Shown: piece by piece, positions 52,148 through 61,953 of the stretch | Layout of the letters: each line of letters opens with the position of its first letter | How positions within the stretch are numbered: the stretch's first letter is position 1 | DNA from: Peptococcaceae bacterium SCADC1_2_3 | GTDB lineage: Bacteria; Bacillota; Desulfotomaculia; Desulfotomaculales; Nap2-2B | NCBI GenBank assembly: GCA_000681355.2 | Contig: JJNX02000005.1 | Location: 1 to 63,639 of the forward strand | Direction: 5' to 3' | DNA: 63,639 nucleotides | Position numbers and translations under genes: made by a program | Notes under the pieces: model-generated | Database searches by the model: none | Told to the model about the DNA's origin: nothing | Seen by the model: only the letters and a program-made list of their open reading frames with translations

Positions 52148-53644
52148 ATCACTAAATGACCTTTTAAGATCTCCCAGTTTAAAATGGTAGCCTCTTTCAT
52201 CTTTGTAGCTAATTTTTTGGATTAATAACTTCACCCAATCTTCCTTTTGAGGTTGGGTATGTTTCGCCATCAAATTTAGTTTTTGTTCATTAATATTTTC
52301 CTGAAGCATTTGTACATATTTATCATCTTGAAGCCAATTAGTTATTAATATATCCATATGGTACTCAAATAAATTTTTCTGAAACCTTTGAATATATTTG
52401 GCATCCTGAGAACAATCATTTATTAATATGTCTATCTTATTGTCAACCGCATATTCCATTATATCATAGGTTATTTCTCTAGATATGGTAGGGGAGATGT
52501 AAATTTGTGACAAATCTCTACCCGTAACTGACTTGCCAATTATGGAATCATAAAGATACAATTCATACTGTTGAAAATATTCTAGCGCCCTTCTAAACCC
52601 AAGGGGGAACCTCTCTATCTCATCTACCGATATTCCGCTAAGCTCGCCAAGATTTATTTGATACACTCCAATATCTTCTAATAAGAATATCCCTTTTTTA
52701 TCAATCAAAAATTCCTTTAGCTCAGGATTCGATGGCGTCTCAACATTCACGTAATCCATTATTTTTTTTGCCAATTCTATCTTTTTCAAGACTTCCTTAT
52801 TAAAATCAGTAGCACCAAGGTGAAATCTTACTTCTTTTACCCCACTATCATATACGGCTTTTAGCTTATCTTCGGTGACGGGTAAGCCATTTGTATATAT
52901 CCACTGGTAGATGTGACCATGATATTTGGATACGAATTTTGTCAAATCAATAACTTTGTCAAGATATAAAAATGGCTCTCCTCCCGAATAGCCAATGCCT
53001 TGGATATTTGAGCCTGTCCATATTGAATCAGGGCGGTTAAATATATTTTTTATATCTTCAATATTATAGCTATCATTTATGAGTCCAGGACGTTCTGGTG
53101 CAGCTATCTTTTCCTGTCTTGTACCTTGAGGGCAATATACGCAATCTACGTTACATTTTTTACCAACGAAGAGACATTGCCACCTCCCGGCTTTACATGA
53201 TTGACACCCTCTTGACAAGGCCTTACCGCCCGGAGTTTTTGTCCAAACAGATAATCCGTTATCACTAATTTCAAGAAAGTCTCTTATTTTTTCTTGTCTT
53301 TCGTGGATTCTTCCCATGAACTCTACCCGGCTAGATATCGGATATGAAGTATTTACTTCTATATTTTCCCCATCGGGCGAAGACATTTTTTGCTTCAAGT
53401 TTGTTGAATGTGTTTTTGTTTTTTGCTTTTCAAAAAGAGCCAGTATCTGACTGTCAGTCATATTTTTGGTTTGTTCGTATGTAAGCCCGCTTGCGGGAAG
53501 ATCATTTAAATATTGAGCCACCATAAGTCTAGGAACATTAAGATCCCTGGCAATTCTCCTTTGACCTATGTTGCCGGTTTCGCTAAGCCGAATAATTTCG
53601 CGAATTTTCTTTACATCTAAAGTCTTCTTTGTCATTTGGATCAC
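52130..53644 (-). CDS. Radical SAM protein with N-terminal IstA-like HTH domain
   Basis: A 504-residue two-domain protein. Residues about 8-70 form a helix-turn-helix region of the kind at the start of IS21 IstA transposases (KIREIIRLSETGNIGQRRIA, then GLTYEQTKNMTDSQILALFE). Residues about 145-390 are radical SAM: Cys164, Cys168, Cys171 (CNVDCVYC), with an upstream Cys147, Cys150, Cys157 cluster, and YSGGEPFLYLD (about 220). The C-terminal 120 residues hold two repeats of a DILI...QD.KY.Q..Q.N pattern. Function unknown; a DNA-directed radical enzyme or regulator is possible. Confidence 0.8.
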   Translation of the reverse strand: MIQMTKKTLDVKKIREIIRLSETGNIGQRRIARDLNVPRLMVAQYLNDLPASGLTYEQTKNMTDSQILALFEKQKTKTHSTNLKQKMSSPDGENIEVNTSYPISSRVEFMGRIHERQEKIRDFLEISDNGLSVWTKTPGGKALSRGCQSCKAGRWQCLFVGKKCNVDCVYCPQGTRQEKIAAPERPGLINDSYNIEDIKNIFNRPDSIWTGSNIQGIGYSGGEPFLYLDKVIDLTKFVSKYHGHIYQWIYTNGLPVTEDKLKAVYDSGVKEVRFHLGATDFNKEVLKKIELAKKIMDYVNVETPSNPELKEFLIDKKGIFLLEDIGVYQINLGELSGISVDEIERFPLGFRRALEYFQQYELYLYDSIIGKSVTGRDLSQIYISPTISREITYDIMEYAVDNKIDILINDCSQDAKYIQRFQKNLFEYHMDILITNWLQDDKYVQMLQENINEQKLNLMAKHTQPQKEDWVKLLIQKISYKDERGYHFKLGDLKRSFSDLSRNF

Positions 53645-53727
53645 CTTTAACGTAACTTTCTTATTATTTTATCTTTTTTTCTTCCACCAATCAAGATAAT
53701 ATACTAAAGGCAAGTTAAAAATATTTT

Positions 53728-54402
53728 TTAATATAAACGACGGTAATAAATATTCTCAGGCCAGCATACTTGAACAAAATTAACTACAATTTTGGCTGTT
53801 GCCCCCCAAATAACCCTTTGTTCGTATTCAAAAAAGTATACCTTCAGACGCCAACTTAGGCGCCATTTTTTATCATAAACGGCAGACACTTTTTCAAAAG
53901 GGAAATCCAAGGCAAAACGAGTCGCCACATCTATGGAACTTACCCGCGGTGGATTCTTTAAGAAAAAATCAACCGGCACGGTAAATGTTTCTTTTACTTC
54001 CGAATGATTGGGTATAATCTTTTGCGGTGCGGTTATTCTCCCCACGTAAGGATAAACCAGAAACCCCATCGGGCCAATTAAATAATCCAAGGCCCCGACT
54101 ATTTGAACTTGCTCCCCATTTAAACCTAATTCTTCCGTAGTTTCCCGAACGGCTGTAAGTTGCGGGTTATTAATTTCTGCTTCCTCAATTTTACCCCCGG
54201 GAAAACAAATTTCTCCTGGCTGCCGGTTAATGTGAGGAGCCCGAACTTCAAAAAGGATGTGCATTCCGTCAGGTTTTTCAATTAAGGGCAACAAAACTGC
54301 TGATACCAAAAATTCCGCGTGATTTTGTATTCTGGGTTGCCTGTTTACCAAATTTTCTAACCCTGACCCCATTATATCTTTCCTTTTTATTTTAAAGCTC
54401 AC
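53728..54402 (-). CDS. CoA pyrophosphatase-type Nudix hydrolase
   Basis: A 224-residue Nudix enzyme of the NudL/CoAse group, which splits CoA and its derivatives to 3',5'-ADP and phosphopantetheine. The group motif before the Nudix box, VRAPHINRQPGEICFPGGK (about 53-71), is clear, and the box continues AVRETTEELGL (about 84-94) with the catalytic Glu residues. It stands alone and probably removes damaged CoA. Confidence 0.88.
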   Translation of the reverse strand: MSFKIKRKDIMGSGLENLVNRQPRIQNHAEFLVSAVLLPLIEKPDGMHILFEVRAPHINRQPGEICFPGGKIEEAEINNPQLTAVRETTEELGLNGEQVQIVGALDYLIGPMGFLVYPYVGRITAPQKIIPNHSEVKETFTVPVDFFLKNPPRVSSIDVATRFALDFPFEKVSAVYDKKWRLSWRLKVYFFEYEQRVIWGATAKIVVNFVQVCWPENIYYRRLY

Positions 54403-54530
54403 GTTTTAAAGCCTACGGGATTTATAAATTTAGAAACTTATCTTTTTTTATTATACTATATATTACGTTCTCGTAAATATTGATAATTTTTTAAGTAAAA
54501 TATATAATTTAGCCAAGTGAATAATTTTTT

Positions 54531-54569
54531 AATCTTATTTTCTTTGGTTTGAATAAAGAAAATAAGATT
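54531..54569. promoter_or_regulatory. 15-bp perfect inverted repeat upstream of the SLC13-like transporter
   Basis: Arms AATCTTATTTTCTTT and its exact complement are separated by nine bases. It is AT-only in effect and ends about 70 bases before the TTG start. It could be a repressor operator or an mRNA leader hairpin. Confidence 0.5.
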
Positions 54570-54639
54570 AATATGTATTTCTTTTTTTATATAATGATAT
54601 TTCTCTTTTTTATTTAATTTTTTAACGGGAGGATCTTTC

Positions 54640-56070
54640 TTGACTCCAGAAGCCCAGGTAATTTTTGCTATCGCCGTTTTTATAGCTGTTTACGTCTTTA
54701 TCATTTCGGAAAAAATTCACCGCACAGTAGTTGCTTTTTGCGGTGCCGCCCTGGTGGGAGTAGCAGGTATCCTAACCCCCACAAAGGCACTGGCCTACAT
54801 TGATTTTAATACCATTGGTCTTTTAACCGGCATGATGATTATAGTGGGAATTACCCGCCGCACCGGCTTTTTTGAATATTTAGCTGTGAAAGCCGCTAAA
54901 AGTGCCGGTGGTGAACCGCTGCGTATTCTAGCCGCCCTGGCTTTAGTAACGACCGTGTTATCGGCTTTTTTAGACAATGTCACCACCGTTTTATTAATCG
55001 TCCCGGTAACTTTTGCTATTTCCCATCAGCTTAAAATTAACCCCCTGCCTTTTTTAATTACGGAAATCATTGCTTCTAACATAGGCGGAACGGCCACTTT
55101 AATTGGCGACCCCCCAAATATTATGATTGGCAGTGCTACCGGTCTTGGTTTTTTAGATTTTATCTTAAACCTTACTCCGGTAATAGTAGTTATTTACGTT
55201 CTTACTATTTTCATTTTAGGTTTTATTTACCAAAAGGATTTAAATTGTGAGCCGGCCTTAAAACAAAATATTCTTTCTTTAAATGAACAAGATGAAATTA
55301 AGGACGCCAAGCTCCTTTACCGCTGTCTTTTCGTGCTGGGTCTGACTATTTTAGGTTTTTGTGTCCACCAGTTTTTACATTTAGAAAATTCGGTGGTGGC
55401 TTTAAGTGGCGCGGCATTGCTTCTTTTAATCACCAAATCGGATCCCGAGCATGCCCTTCAGGCTGTAGAATGGCCGGTTATTTTTTTCTTTTTAGGCCTC
55501 TTTATTGTGGTAGGAGCTTTAGAAAAAGTAGGGGTAATCGAAGCCTTAGCTAAGGCAGCCGTGGACGCCACCGGAGGGTCTTTAGTGCTAACCGGCGTAA
55601 TTGTGCTCTGGCTTTCCGCCATTGGCTCTGCCTTTGTGGATAATATTCCCTTTGTAGCCACCATGATTCCTTTAATTCAGGATATTGGCCGCCTGGGCGG
55701 AATTCAAGATCTTTCTTTTTTATGGTGGTCTTTGTCCTTAGGAGCCTGTTTGGGGGGTAACGGCACAATTATTGGTGCTTCGGCCAATGTAATTGTTGTT
55801 GGTCTGGCCGAAAAAAAGGGCTACCCCATTACCTATTTTGGCTTTTTTAAAGTAGCTTTTCCTTTAATGCTAATGTCCATTTTGGTAGCTCAGCTTTTCC
55901 TCTTGGCCTGGTACCATCTGCATACCATCCTGGCGCTGGTGGTTACTTTATCTATTGGTCTTGTTTTAGCTATCCTGGTGCGCTTCCTAAATAAACGTTT
56001 TTTGTATATCAAGCCAGAATCAAAAAAGAAAGAGCCAGCGGAGAGTATCGTTAAAAAAACTGAAAGCTAA
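54640..56070 (+). CDS. ArsB/NhaD-type (SLC13-like) ion transporter
   Basis: A 476-residue membrane protein with 11-12 helices of the ion-transporter superfamily. Paired motifs NIGGTATLIGDPPNIMIG (about 145-162) and GACLGGNGTIIGASANVIVVG (about 367-387) are the two hairpin signatures, each with the FLDNVTT/FVDNIPF helix before it. Substrate may be Na+, arsenite, citrate or a dicarboxylate. The TTG start is placed by GGGAGG seven bases upstream. It is far from the ars operon, so an arsenic role is not supported. Confidence 0.88.
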   Translation: MTPEAQVIFAIAVFIAVYVFIISEKIHRTVVAFCGAALVGVAGILTPTKALAYIDFNTIGLLTGMMIIVGITRRTGFFEYLAVKAAKSAGGEPLRILAALALVTTVLSAFLDNVTTVLLIVPVTFAISHQLKINPLPFLITEIIASNIGGTATLIGDPPNIMIGSATGLGFLDFILNLTPVIVVIYVLTIFILGFIYQKDLNCEPALKQNILSLNEQDEIKDAKLLYRCLFVLGLTILGFCVHQFLHLENSVVALSGAALLLLITKSDPEHALQAVEWPVIFFFLGLFIVVGALEKVGVIEALAKAAVDATGGSLVLTGVIVLWLSAIGSAFVDNIPFVATMIPLIQDIGRLGGIQDLSFLWWSLSLGACLGGNGTIIGASANVIVVGLAEKKGYPITYFGFFKVAFPLMLMSILVAQLFLLAWYHLHTILALVVTLSIGLVLAILVRFLNKRFLYIKPESKKKEPAESIVKKTES

Positions 56071-56174
56071 ACGCTAAGTACAGTTCCACGTAATTAAGCA
56101 TCCATTTCGTATAGAGATATACTAATAGCCAAATAATTAATATTGGACTATAGTTTGGCGTATATATATTTTGG

Positions 56175-57230
56175 GTGGAAGAGGTGAAAATATATTTTAA
56201 TAAATATGGTGGATTATTGCTATTTCTTTTAATCCTGGCCTTAGGTACCGGAATTTATTTTCTTCACGGTAAACATAATAAATTGGCTGAAAAAACTGAA
56301 ACCGTAAAGGTTTTAGGAACCCAGCGTCCTATTTATTACCTGACCCTAGAAATTGCCGGAAATTTAGGTTTTTTTCAGGAGCAAAAGCTAAGGGTAGAAG
56401 CAGCCGCCAGGGCTACCGAAGAGGCATTAATCCCGGCCTTATTATCTGGCCAAGCTGATATTGCGCTGGTTGACCTGGAAAAGGCCATTTACGCCCGGGC
56501 CGAAAATAAGCCGGTAGTAATATTTGCGGCGCTAACAGCTAAGAACGACTCTTTTTTAATGGGCCGGCCAAATAACGTTTCCTTTTCTTGGTTAAACTTA
56601 AAAGGCAAAGCTATTATTACTGATTCTCCCGAAAGTCAGGAAACCGTCCTTCTGAAAAGCGTCTTGCGGAAAAATAACCTGGTTTTATATCGCGAGGTAA
56701 CTCTTTTTACTAATATTCCCGCTTCTTTGCGTGAGGAGGTTTTTCTGGCCGGCACCGGAGATTTTATGTTGGCTGCGGAGCCGGTAGTTTCTTTACTTGA
56801 AAATGAAGGCGCCGGTAAAATAATTGCTTCTTTAGGGCAAGAAAAGGGTAATTTTCCGGCCCAGGTTTTTGTTACTAGAATAAATTTTGCCCAAGAACAT
56901 CCTCAAGTCCTTTTACGTTTTACCAAAGCCATCTACCAAACCCAGTTCTGGCTTAAGTCCTCTTCTCCTGCCACCATAACGTCAATATTATCCCCTACTT
57001 TTTACCAGCAGCAAAAAATCAACCGGCAAGATTTAAGTAAGATTTTAAAACGTTATTTGGGCCAAAATATATGGGCAGATAGCCCTTTTATTGAGCCCGA
57101 ACAGTACGATTACTTTATCCACTTGTTGATGGAGTCAAAAGAAATAGCCCGACCGGTGGCTTACAAAAAAATAATCAATTCCTCTTTTTGCCCGCGAGGC
57201 TTTAAAAACCATAAAACCAATAAATTATAA
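56175..57230 (+). CDS. Periplasmic-type substrate-binding protein, NMT1/SsuA-like
   Basis: A 351-residue protein with an N-terminal membrane anchor (about 11-27, LLLFLLILALGTGIYFL) and a binding domain of the NitT/TauT class: GTQRPIYYLTLEIAGNLGFF (about 47-66), then LLSGQADIALVDLEKAI (about 90-106). There is no lipobox Cys. No permease or ATPase gene is adjacent, so it may be an orphan ligand sensor. A GTG start at 56175 or 56184 is possible; neither has a clear ribosome site. Confidence 0.78.
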   Translation: MEEVKIYFNKYGGLLLFLLILALGTGIYFLHGKHNKLAEKTETVKVLGTQRPIYYLTLEIAGNLGFFQEQKLRVEAAARATEEALIPALLSGQADIALVDLEKAIYARAENKPVVIFAALTAKNDSFLMGRPNNVSFSWLNLKGKAIITDSPESQETVLLKSVLRKNNLVLYREVTLFTNIPASLREEVFLAGTGDFMLAAEPVVSLLENEGAGKIIASLGQEKGNFPAQVFVTRINFAQEHPQVLLRFTKAIYQTQFWLKSSSPATITSILSPTFYQQQKINRQDLSKILKRYLGQNIWADSPFIEPEQYDYFIHLLMESKEIARPVAYKKIINSSFCPRGFKNHKTNKL

Positions 57231-57310
57231 GCAACTTAGCTTTTAATGATTAATTTTATTAAAATGCTGATAGCTGATAATTAAGCGCTAAATAATTGAT
57301 AACCAAATAG

Positions 57311-57342
57311 AAAAACCCTGGAAAGCTTGTTCTAACCAGGGC
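57311..57342 (-). terminator. Rho-independent terminator downstream of lon
   Basis: On the minus strand GCCCTGG pairs with CCAGGG around a 14-base loop and is followed by TTTTT. It lies 36 bases after the lon stop codon. It can also slow transcripts from the plus-strand gene. Confidence 0.8.
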
Positions 57343-57377
57343 TTAAGCATCAATTAATTAACTATTTATTTAATATT

Positions 57378-59804
57378 TCAATACAATTGAAAATTACTTC
57401 TACATTGAATATCATGCAACGAAGGCTGGTAGGAAGTGTCTAACTCTAGGTGAGGTAAGGCTCCTAAAATTGCTGGCTTTGGTTCGAATTCTTTAGCTAA
57501 AAGAGCCTGCGCTAATACCTCATTCATATTTTCCACCAGGATAAACTTTAATTTATTTTTAACGTTAGCTGGTATTTCCTCTAAATCCTTCTGGTTATCC
57601 TTAGGGAGAATTACCGTTTTAATTCCCGCCCGGTGAGCAGCCAGTACCTTTTCCTTTATTCCTCCTACCGGCAAAACCCGGCCCCGTAAGGTAATTTCGC
57701 CGGTCATGGCTACATCACGCCTCACCTTGCACTGAGTAAGGGCAGAAACTAAAGCGCAGGCCATGGTAATACCGGCTGACGGACCATCTTTGGGAATAGC
57801 CCCTTCCGGAATATGGACGTGAATGTCATGACGGTCAAAATATCCGTCCTCAATTCCAAAATTACCGGCTAAAGTACGTACGTAACTGTAACCAGCCTGA
57901 GCTGATTCCTTCATAACGTCACCTAGTTTACCAGTTAGCATGAGTTTGCCGTTGCCTTGGTAGAGGGTAACTTCAATAGCCAAAATGTCCCCGCCTACTT
58001 CAGTCCAGGCTAAACCCATAGTCACCCCAATCTGGTCGCTTTGTTCCGCTGCACCGTAACGAAACCGGGGAGAACCTAAAAATTGTTCTAAGTTTTGGAC
58101 TGTAACCCGTACCTTTTTAGCTTCTTTAACGACAATTTGCTTGGCCGACTTACGGCATAAGGCAGCCAACTCTCTTTCCAGGTTACGCACTCCACTTTCA
58201 CGGGTGTGCTCACGAATTACTTTACGGATAGAGTTTTCAGAAATACGAAGCATCTCACTGGTTAAACCGTGTTCTTTTAACTGTTTTGGCAATAAATGAC
58301 GGAGCGCAATTTGGGTTTTTTCTTCCTCAGTGTAACCCGAAAGATAAATAACCTCCATCCGGTCTAATAACGGACGGGGAATAGAGTACTGAACATTAGC
58401 CGTGGTAATAAACATAACGTTAGATAAATCAAAAGGCACTTCAATATAGTGATCGCTGAAATTGTTGTTTTGTTCCGGATCAAGAACCTCCAGCAAGGCA
58501 GATGAAGGATCGCCCCGAAAATCCATAGACATTTTATCAACTTCGTCTAAGAGAAAAACTGGGTTTTTGGAACCAGCGTTGCGCATTCCTTGAATAATAC
58601 GGCCTGGTAAAGCTCCTACGTAAGTACGCCGGTGACCGCGAATTTCTGCCTCATCCCGTATCCCGCCTAAAGAAATACGCACAAAGTTACGTTCTATTGC
58701 CCGGGCAATAGAACGCCCCAGGGAAGTCTTTCCTACTCCCGGAGGACCAATAAAGCATAGGATAGAGCCTTTTTTCTTTTCCGATAGCTTTTGAATGGCC
58801 AGATATTCTAGAATACGTTCTTTAACCGGCTTTAGACCATAGTGGTCTTCTTCTAAAATGGTCTGGGCCGCTTTAATATCCAGCCGGTCCTCCGTGCTTT
58901 TGCTCCACGGCAAGGCCAAAAGCCAATCTAAATAAGTACGGATTACCGCCAATTCTGCCGCCATAGGAGGCATTTTTTCCAGGCGCTCCACTTCTTTAAG
59001 AACCTTTTCTTCTACCTCTTTAGGTAGATTGGCGGTAGTTATTTTTTCCCGGTATTCTTCACCCTCCATCATTCCACCGCCTTTCTCTCCCAGTTCTTGT
59101 TGAATAGCTTTCATTTGTTCCCGCAGGTAATATTCTTTTTGGGTTTTTTCCATTTGCTTACGTACCCGCAGGTTAATTTTTCTTTCTAGCTCTACAATTT
59201 CTAACTCTTTAGCCAGAATGGCACCCAAGAGTTCCAGCCGGGAAACAATATCAACTGCTTCTAACAAATGCTGCTTATCTTCCACCCGTAAATTTAAATG
59301 TGAGGCAATAATATCAGCCAGATGTCCGGGTTCTTTTAGGTTAGTCACCGTAGATAAAGTTTCCGCCGGAATACGTCGGGACAACTTTACGTATTGCTCA
59401 AATTGATAAATTAAATTACGCGTTAAAGCCTCTACCTCAGGTGTTTTAATGGGCTCTTCAGTATACTGCTCCACTTCTACGCTTAAAAACTCATCCTGGC
59501 CGTAGTGCCGAATAATTTTTCCTCTGGCTATTCCTTCCACCAGCACCCGCAACACTCCGCCCGGTAACTTTAAAATTTGTTTAATTTCCGCCACGGTACC
59601 AATGGGAAAAATATCCTCGCTCAGGGGACTATCATTTTGAGCTACTTTTTGAGCGGCTAAAAAAATAATCTTATCGCCAAGCATAGCTTTTTCAATAGCG
59701 TATATTGATTTCTCCCTACCCACATCCAGGTGGCTGACGGTATAAGGAAATACCAAAACACCTCTTAAGGGAATTAAAGGATAAATCCGAATAAAGGAAC
59801 CCAT
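57378..59804 (-). CDS. lon: ATP-dependent protease Lon
   Basis: An 808-residue AAA+ serine protease. The N-terminal LON domain (about 5-200) is followed by coiled coils, the Walker [10 protein letters not shown] (about 353-361), Walker B in [10 protein letters not shown], and the catalytic dyad Ser in KDGPSAGIT (about 676) and Lys in [10 protein letters not shown] (about 719). It removes damaged and regulatory proteins in the cytoplasm. It follows clpX, separated by a terminator, so it has its own promoter. Confidence 0.97.
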   Translation of the reverse strand: MGSFIRIYPLIPLRGVLVFPYTVSHLDVGREKSIYAIEKAMLGDKIIFLAAQKVAQNDSPLSEDIFPIGTVAEIKQILKLPGGVLRVLVEGIARGKIIRHYGQDEFLSVEVEQYTEEPIKTPEVEALTRNLIYQFEQYVKLSRRIPAETLSTVTNLKEPGHLADIIASHLNLRVEDKQHLLEAVDIVSRLELLGAILAKELEIVELERKINLRVRKQMEKTQKEYYLREQMKAIQQELGEKGGGMMEGEEYREKITTANLPKEVEEKVLKEVERLEKMPPMAAELAVIRTYLDWLLALPWSKSTEDRLDIKAAQTILEEDHYGLKPVKERILEYLAIQKLSEKKKGSILCFIGPPGVGKTSLGRSIARAIERNFVRISLGGIRDEAEIRGHRRTYVGALPGRIIQGMRNAGSKNPVFLLDEVDKMSMDFRGDPSSALLEVLDPEQNNNFSDHYIEVPFDLSNVMFITTANVQYSIPRPLLDRMEVIYLSGYTEEEKTQIALRHLLPKQLKEHGLTSEMLRISENSIRKVIREHTRESGVRNLERELAALCRKSAKQIVVKEAKKVRVTVQNLEQFLGSPRFRYGAAEQSDQIGVTMGLAWTEVGGDILAIEVTLYQGNGKLMLTGKLGDVMKESAQAGYSYVRTLAGNFGIEDGYFDRHDIHVHIPEGAIPKDGPSAGITMACALVSALTQCKVRRDVAMTGEITLRGRVLPVGGIKEKVLAAHRAGIKTVILPKDNQKDLEEIPANVKNKLKFILVENMNEVLAQALLAKEFEPKPAILGALPHLELDTSYQPSLHDIQCRSNFQLY

Positions 59805-59926
59805 CGTGCTAAACCTCCTTTGAATAACAAGTTCAACTACTTCTTGATCAAGGTCTTATTGTTATCTTAACACATTTTTAATTCCTTTGCCACAACAATA
59901 ACTACCAAAAGAATCTGCTTTAACCC

Positions 59927-59966
59927 AAAAAAGTACACCCCATAATTGAAAGGGGTGTACTTTTTA
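59927..59966 (-). terminator. Terminator between clpX and lon
   Basis: Stem AAAAAGTACACCCC/GGGGTGTACTTTTT with a loop of about ten bases; the minus-strand side ends in TTTTTT. It lies 28 bases after the clpX stop. The A/T tails on both sides make it bidirectional in form. Confidence 0.88.
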
Positions 59967-59993
59967 ATTTTAAAACTTTTTGCTTTAAAATCT

Positions 59994-61244
59994 TTAAGCT
60001 GTTTCTTCTTTTTTCTTTTTGCGCTCGATAGACATAATTAATGGTTTTTCCCGCTTTAAGATGGTTTCTTTGGTCACAATGCATTTGGTAATATCTTGCC
60101 GGGAAGGAATTTCGTACATTACATCCAACATAACTTCTTCTAAAATAGTCCTTAGGCCACGTGCCCCCGTATTACGCTTTAATGCTTCAGCGGCAATAAC
60201 TTTTACGGCTTCAGATTGAAATTCCAAGCTAACCCCATCCAGTTCAAAAAGTTTTTCGTACTGTTTGATTAAAGCGTTTCTAGGTTCGGTAAGAATACGG
60301 ATTAAAGCCGCTTCGTCTAAAGCTTCCAGGGTAACAATTATAGGAAGACGGCCCACAAATTCCGGGATTAACCCATACTTAAGCAAGTCCTCTGGCAAAA
60401 CATGGGTCAAAATTTCCCCGGTCTTCTCCTCTTGCCGGCTCTTAAGTTCCGCTCCAAAACCCATGACTTTCTTGCCAATCCGGTTTAAAATAATTTTTTC
60501 AATCCCGTCAAAAGCACCCCCGCAAAGAAAAAGGACATTAGTCGTATCAATTTGGATAAACTCCTGGTGGGGGTGTTTGCGACCGCCCTGGGGCGGTACA
60601 CTGGCTACCGTACCCTCCAAAATCTTCAACAGCGCTTGCTGTACTCCTTCTCCGGAAACATCCCGGGTAATGGAGGGATTTTCTGATTTACGCGCTATTT
60701 TATCAATCTCGTCAATATAAACAATCCCTTTTTCTGCTTTTTCTACGTCATAATCAGCAGCCTGGATAAGTTTTAAAAGAATATTCTCTACATCTTCGCC
60801 AACGTAGCCAGCTTCGGTAATTGAAGTGGCGTCAGCAATAGCAAAAGGTACGTTAAGTAAACGCGCCAAAGTCTGGGCCAACAATGTCTTGCCACAACCG
60901 GTAGGACCAAGCATGATAATATTGCTTTTTTGTAATTCAACATCGCCCACTTTTCCTCCCATGTTAATCCGCTTGTAGTGGTTATAAACCGCTACGGCCA
61001 AAGTTTTCTTGGCCTTTTCTTGACCAATTACATACTGGTCAAGGATATTTTTAATTTCCCTGGGCTTAGGAATATCCCCTAAATCAAAACCTAGCTCATC
61101 ATTTAACTCCTCTTCAATGATTTCGTTGCACAATTCAATGCACTCATCACAAATATAAACACCTGGTCCGGCAACCAATTTTTTTACCTGTTCTTGAATC
61201 TTGCCGCAAAAAGAACACTTGAGCTGCCCTTTTTCGTTAAACAT
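59994..61244 (-). CDS. clpX: ATP-dependent Clp protease ATP-binding subunit ClpX
   Basis: A 416-residue AAA+ unfoldase that feeds substrates to ClpP. N-terminal zinc finger CSFC...CDECIELC (about 11-39), Walker [12 protein letters not shown] (about 113-123), Walker [11 protein letters not shown] (about 178-187), and the IGF-type loop in [12 protein letters not shown] chose ATG 61244 (MFNEKGQL), 12 bases after AAAGGA; the ATG at 61256 lies within that site. Same order tig-clpP-clpX-lon as in many Firmicutes. Confidence 0.97.
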   Translation of the reverse strand: MFNEKGQLKCSFCGKIQEQVKKLVAGPGVYICDECIELCNEIIEEELNDELGFDLGDIPKPREIKNILDQYVIGQEKAKKTLAVAVYNHYKRINMGGKVGDVELQKSNIIMLGPTGCGKTLLAQTLARLLNVPFAIADATSITEAGYVGEDVENILLKLIQAADYDVEKAEKGIVYIDEIDKIARKSENPSITRDVSGEGVQQALLKILEGTVASVPPQGGRKHPHQEFIQIDTTNVLFLCGGAFDGIEKIILNRIGKKVMGFGAELKSRQEEKTGEILTHVLPEDLLKYGLIPEFVGRLPIIVTLEALDEAALIRILTEPRNALIKQYEKLFELDGVSLEFQSEAVKVIAAEALKRNTGARGLRTILEEVMLDVMYEIPSRQDITKCIVTKETILKREKPLIMSIERKKKKEETA

Positions 61245-61311
61245 AATTATAACCATTCCTTTCTAGGCACAAAACATTAATGAAAGCATTTCTTTCAGAC
61301 TTTCACCTCTT

Positions 61312-61905
61312 TTACTTTGGCTTACGTTCGGTAAAAATTTCATCAATAATCCCGTAATCTTTTGCTTCCTGAGCCGACATAAAAAAATCACGCTCGGTAT
61401 CCCGCGTTATTCTATCCTTGGGTTGACCCGTATGCTTAGCCAATAATTCATTTAAAGTATCTTTCATCCTGAGGATTTCCCGGGCGTGAATATCTATATC
61501 CGTAGCCTGACCTTGTACCCCGCCAAGGGGCTGGTGCAACATAATTCTAGCGTAAGGAAGGGCAAAACGCTTTCCTTTTGCTCCTGAAGCCAACAAAAAT
61601 GAACCCATACTGGCCGCCTGGCCAATGCATATAGTTGATACGTCCGGCCTTACATACTGCATAGTATCGTAAATAGCTATACCGGCGGTAACTATTCCTC
61701 CTGGTGAATTAATATAAAAATGAATATCTTTTTCCGGATCTTCGGCCTCCAAAAACAATATTTGGGCAATGACTAAATTAGCTACGTAGTCGTCAATTGG
61801 CCCGCCTATAAAAACAATACGGTCTTTTAAAAGACGGGAATATATATCGTAAGCCCGCTCACCACGGCTGGTTTGCTCCACCACAATAGGCACCAAGACA
61901 GACAA
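61312..61905 (-). CDS. clpP: ATP-dependent Clp protease proteolytic subunit ClpP
   Basis: A 197-residue serine protease that forms a 14-mer. Catalytic Ser99 ([11 protein letters not shown]), His124 (MLHQPLGG) and Asp173 (RDTERDFF) are present, and the N-terminal axial loop region reads [25 protein letters not shown] precedes the ATG. It lies 48 bases after tig and 55 bases before clpX. Confidence 0.98.
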   Translation of the reverse strand: MSVLVPIVVEQTSRGERAYDIYSRLLKDRIVFIGGPIDDYVANLVIAQILFLEAEDPEKDIHFYINSPGGIVTAGIAIYDTMQYVRPDVSTICIGQAASMGSFLLASGAKGKRFALPYARIMLHQPLGGVQGQATDIDIHAREILRMKDTLNELLAKHTGQPKDRITRDTERDFFMSAQEAKDYGIIDEIFTERKPK

Positions 61906-61953
61906 AAAACACCCTCCTTTTTTACTATTTTTTTTTCTTAGTTCACCGTTTAA

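Noticed and set aside
54640-56070. ArsB function for the SLC13-like transporter as part of arsenic resistance
   Set aside because: It is 45 kb from the ars operon, with no arsR or arsC beside it, and family motifs do not fix the substrate.
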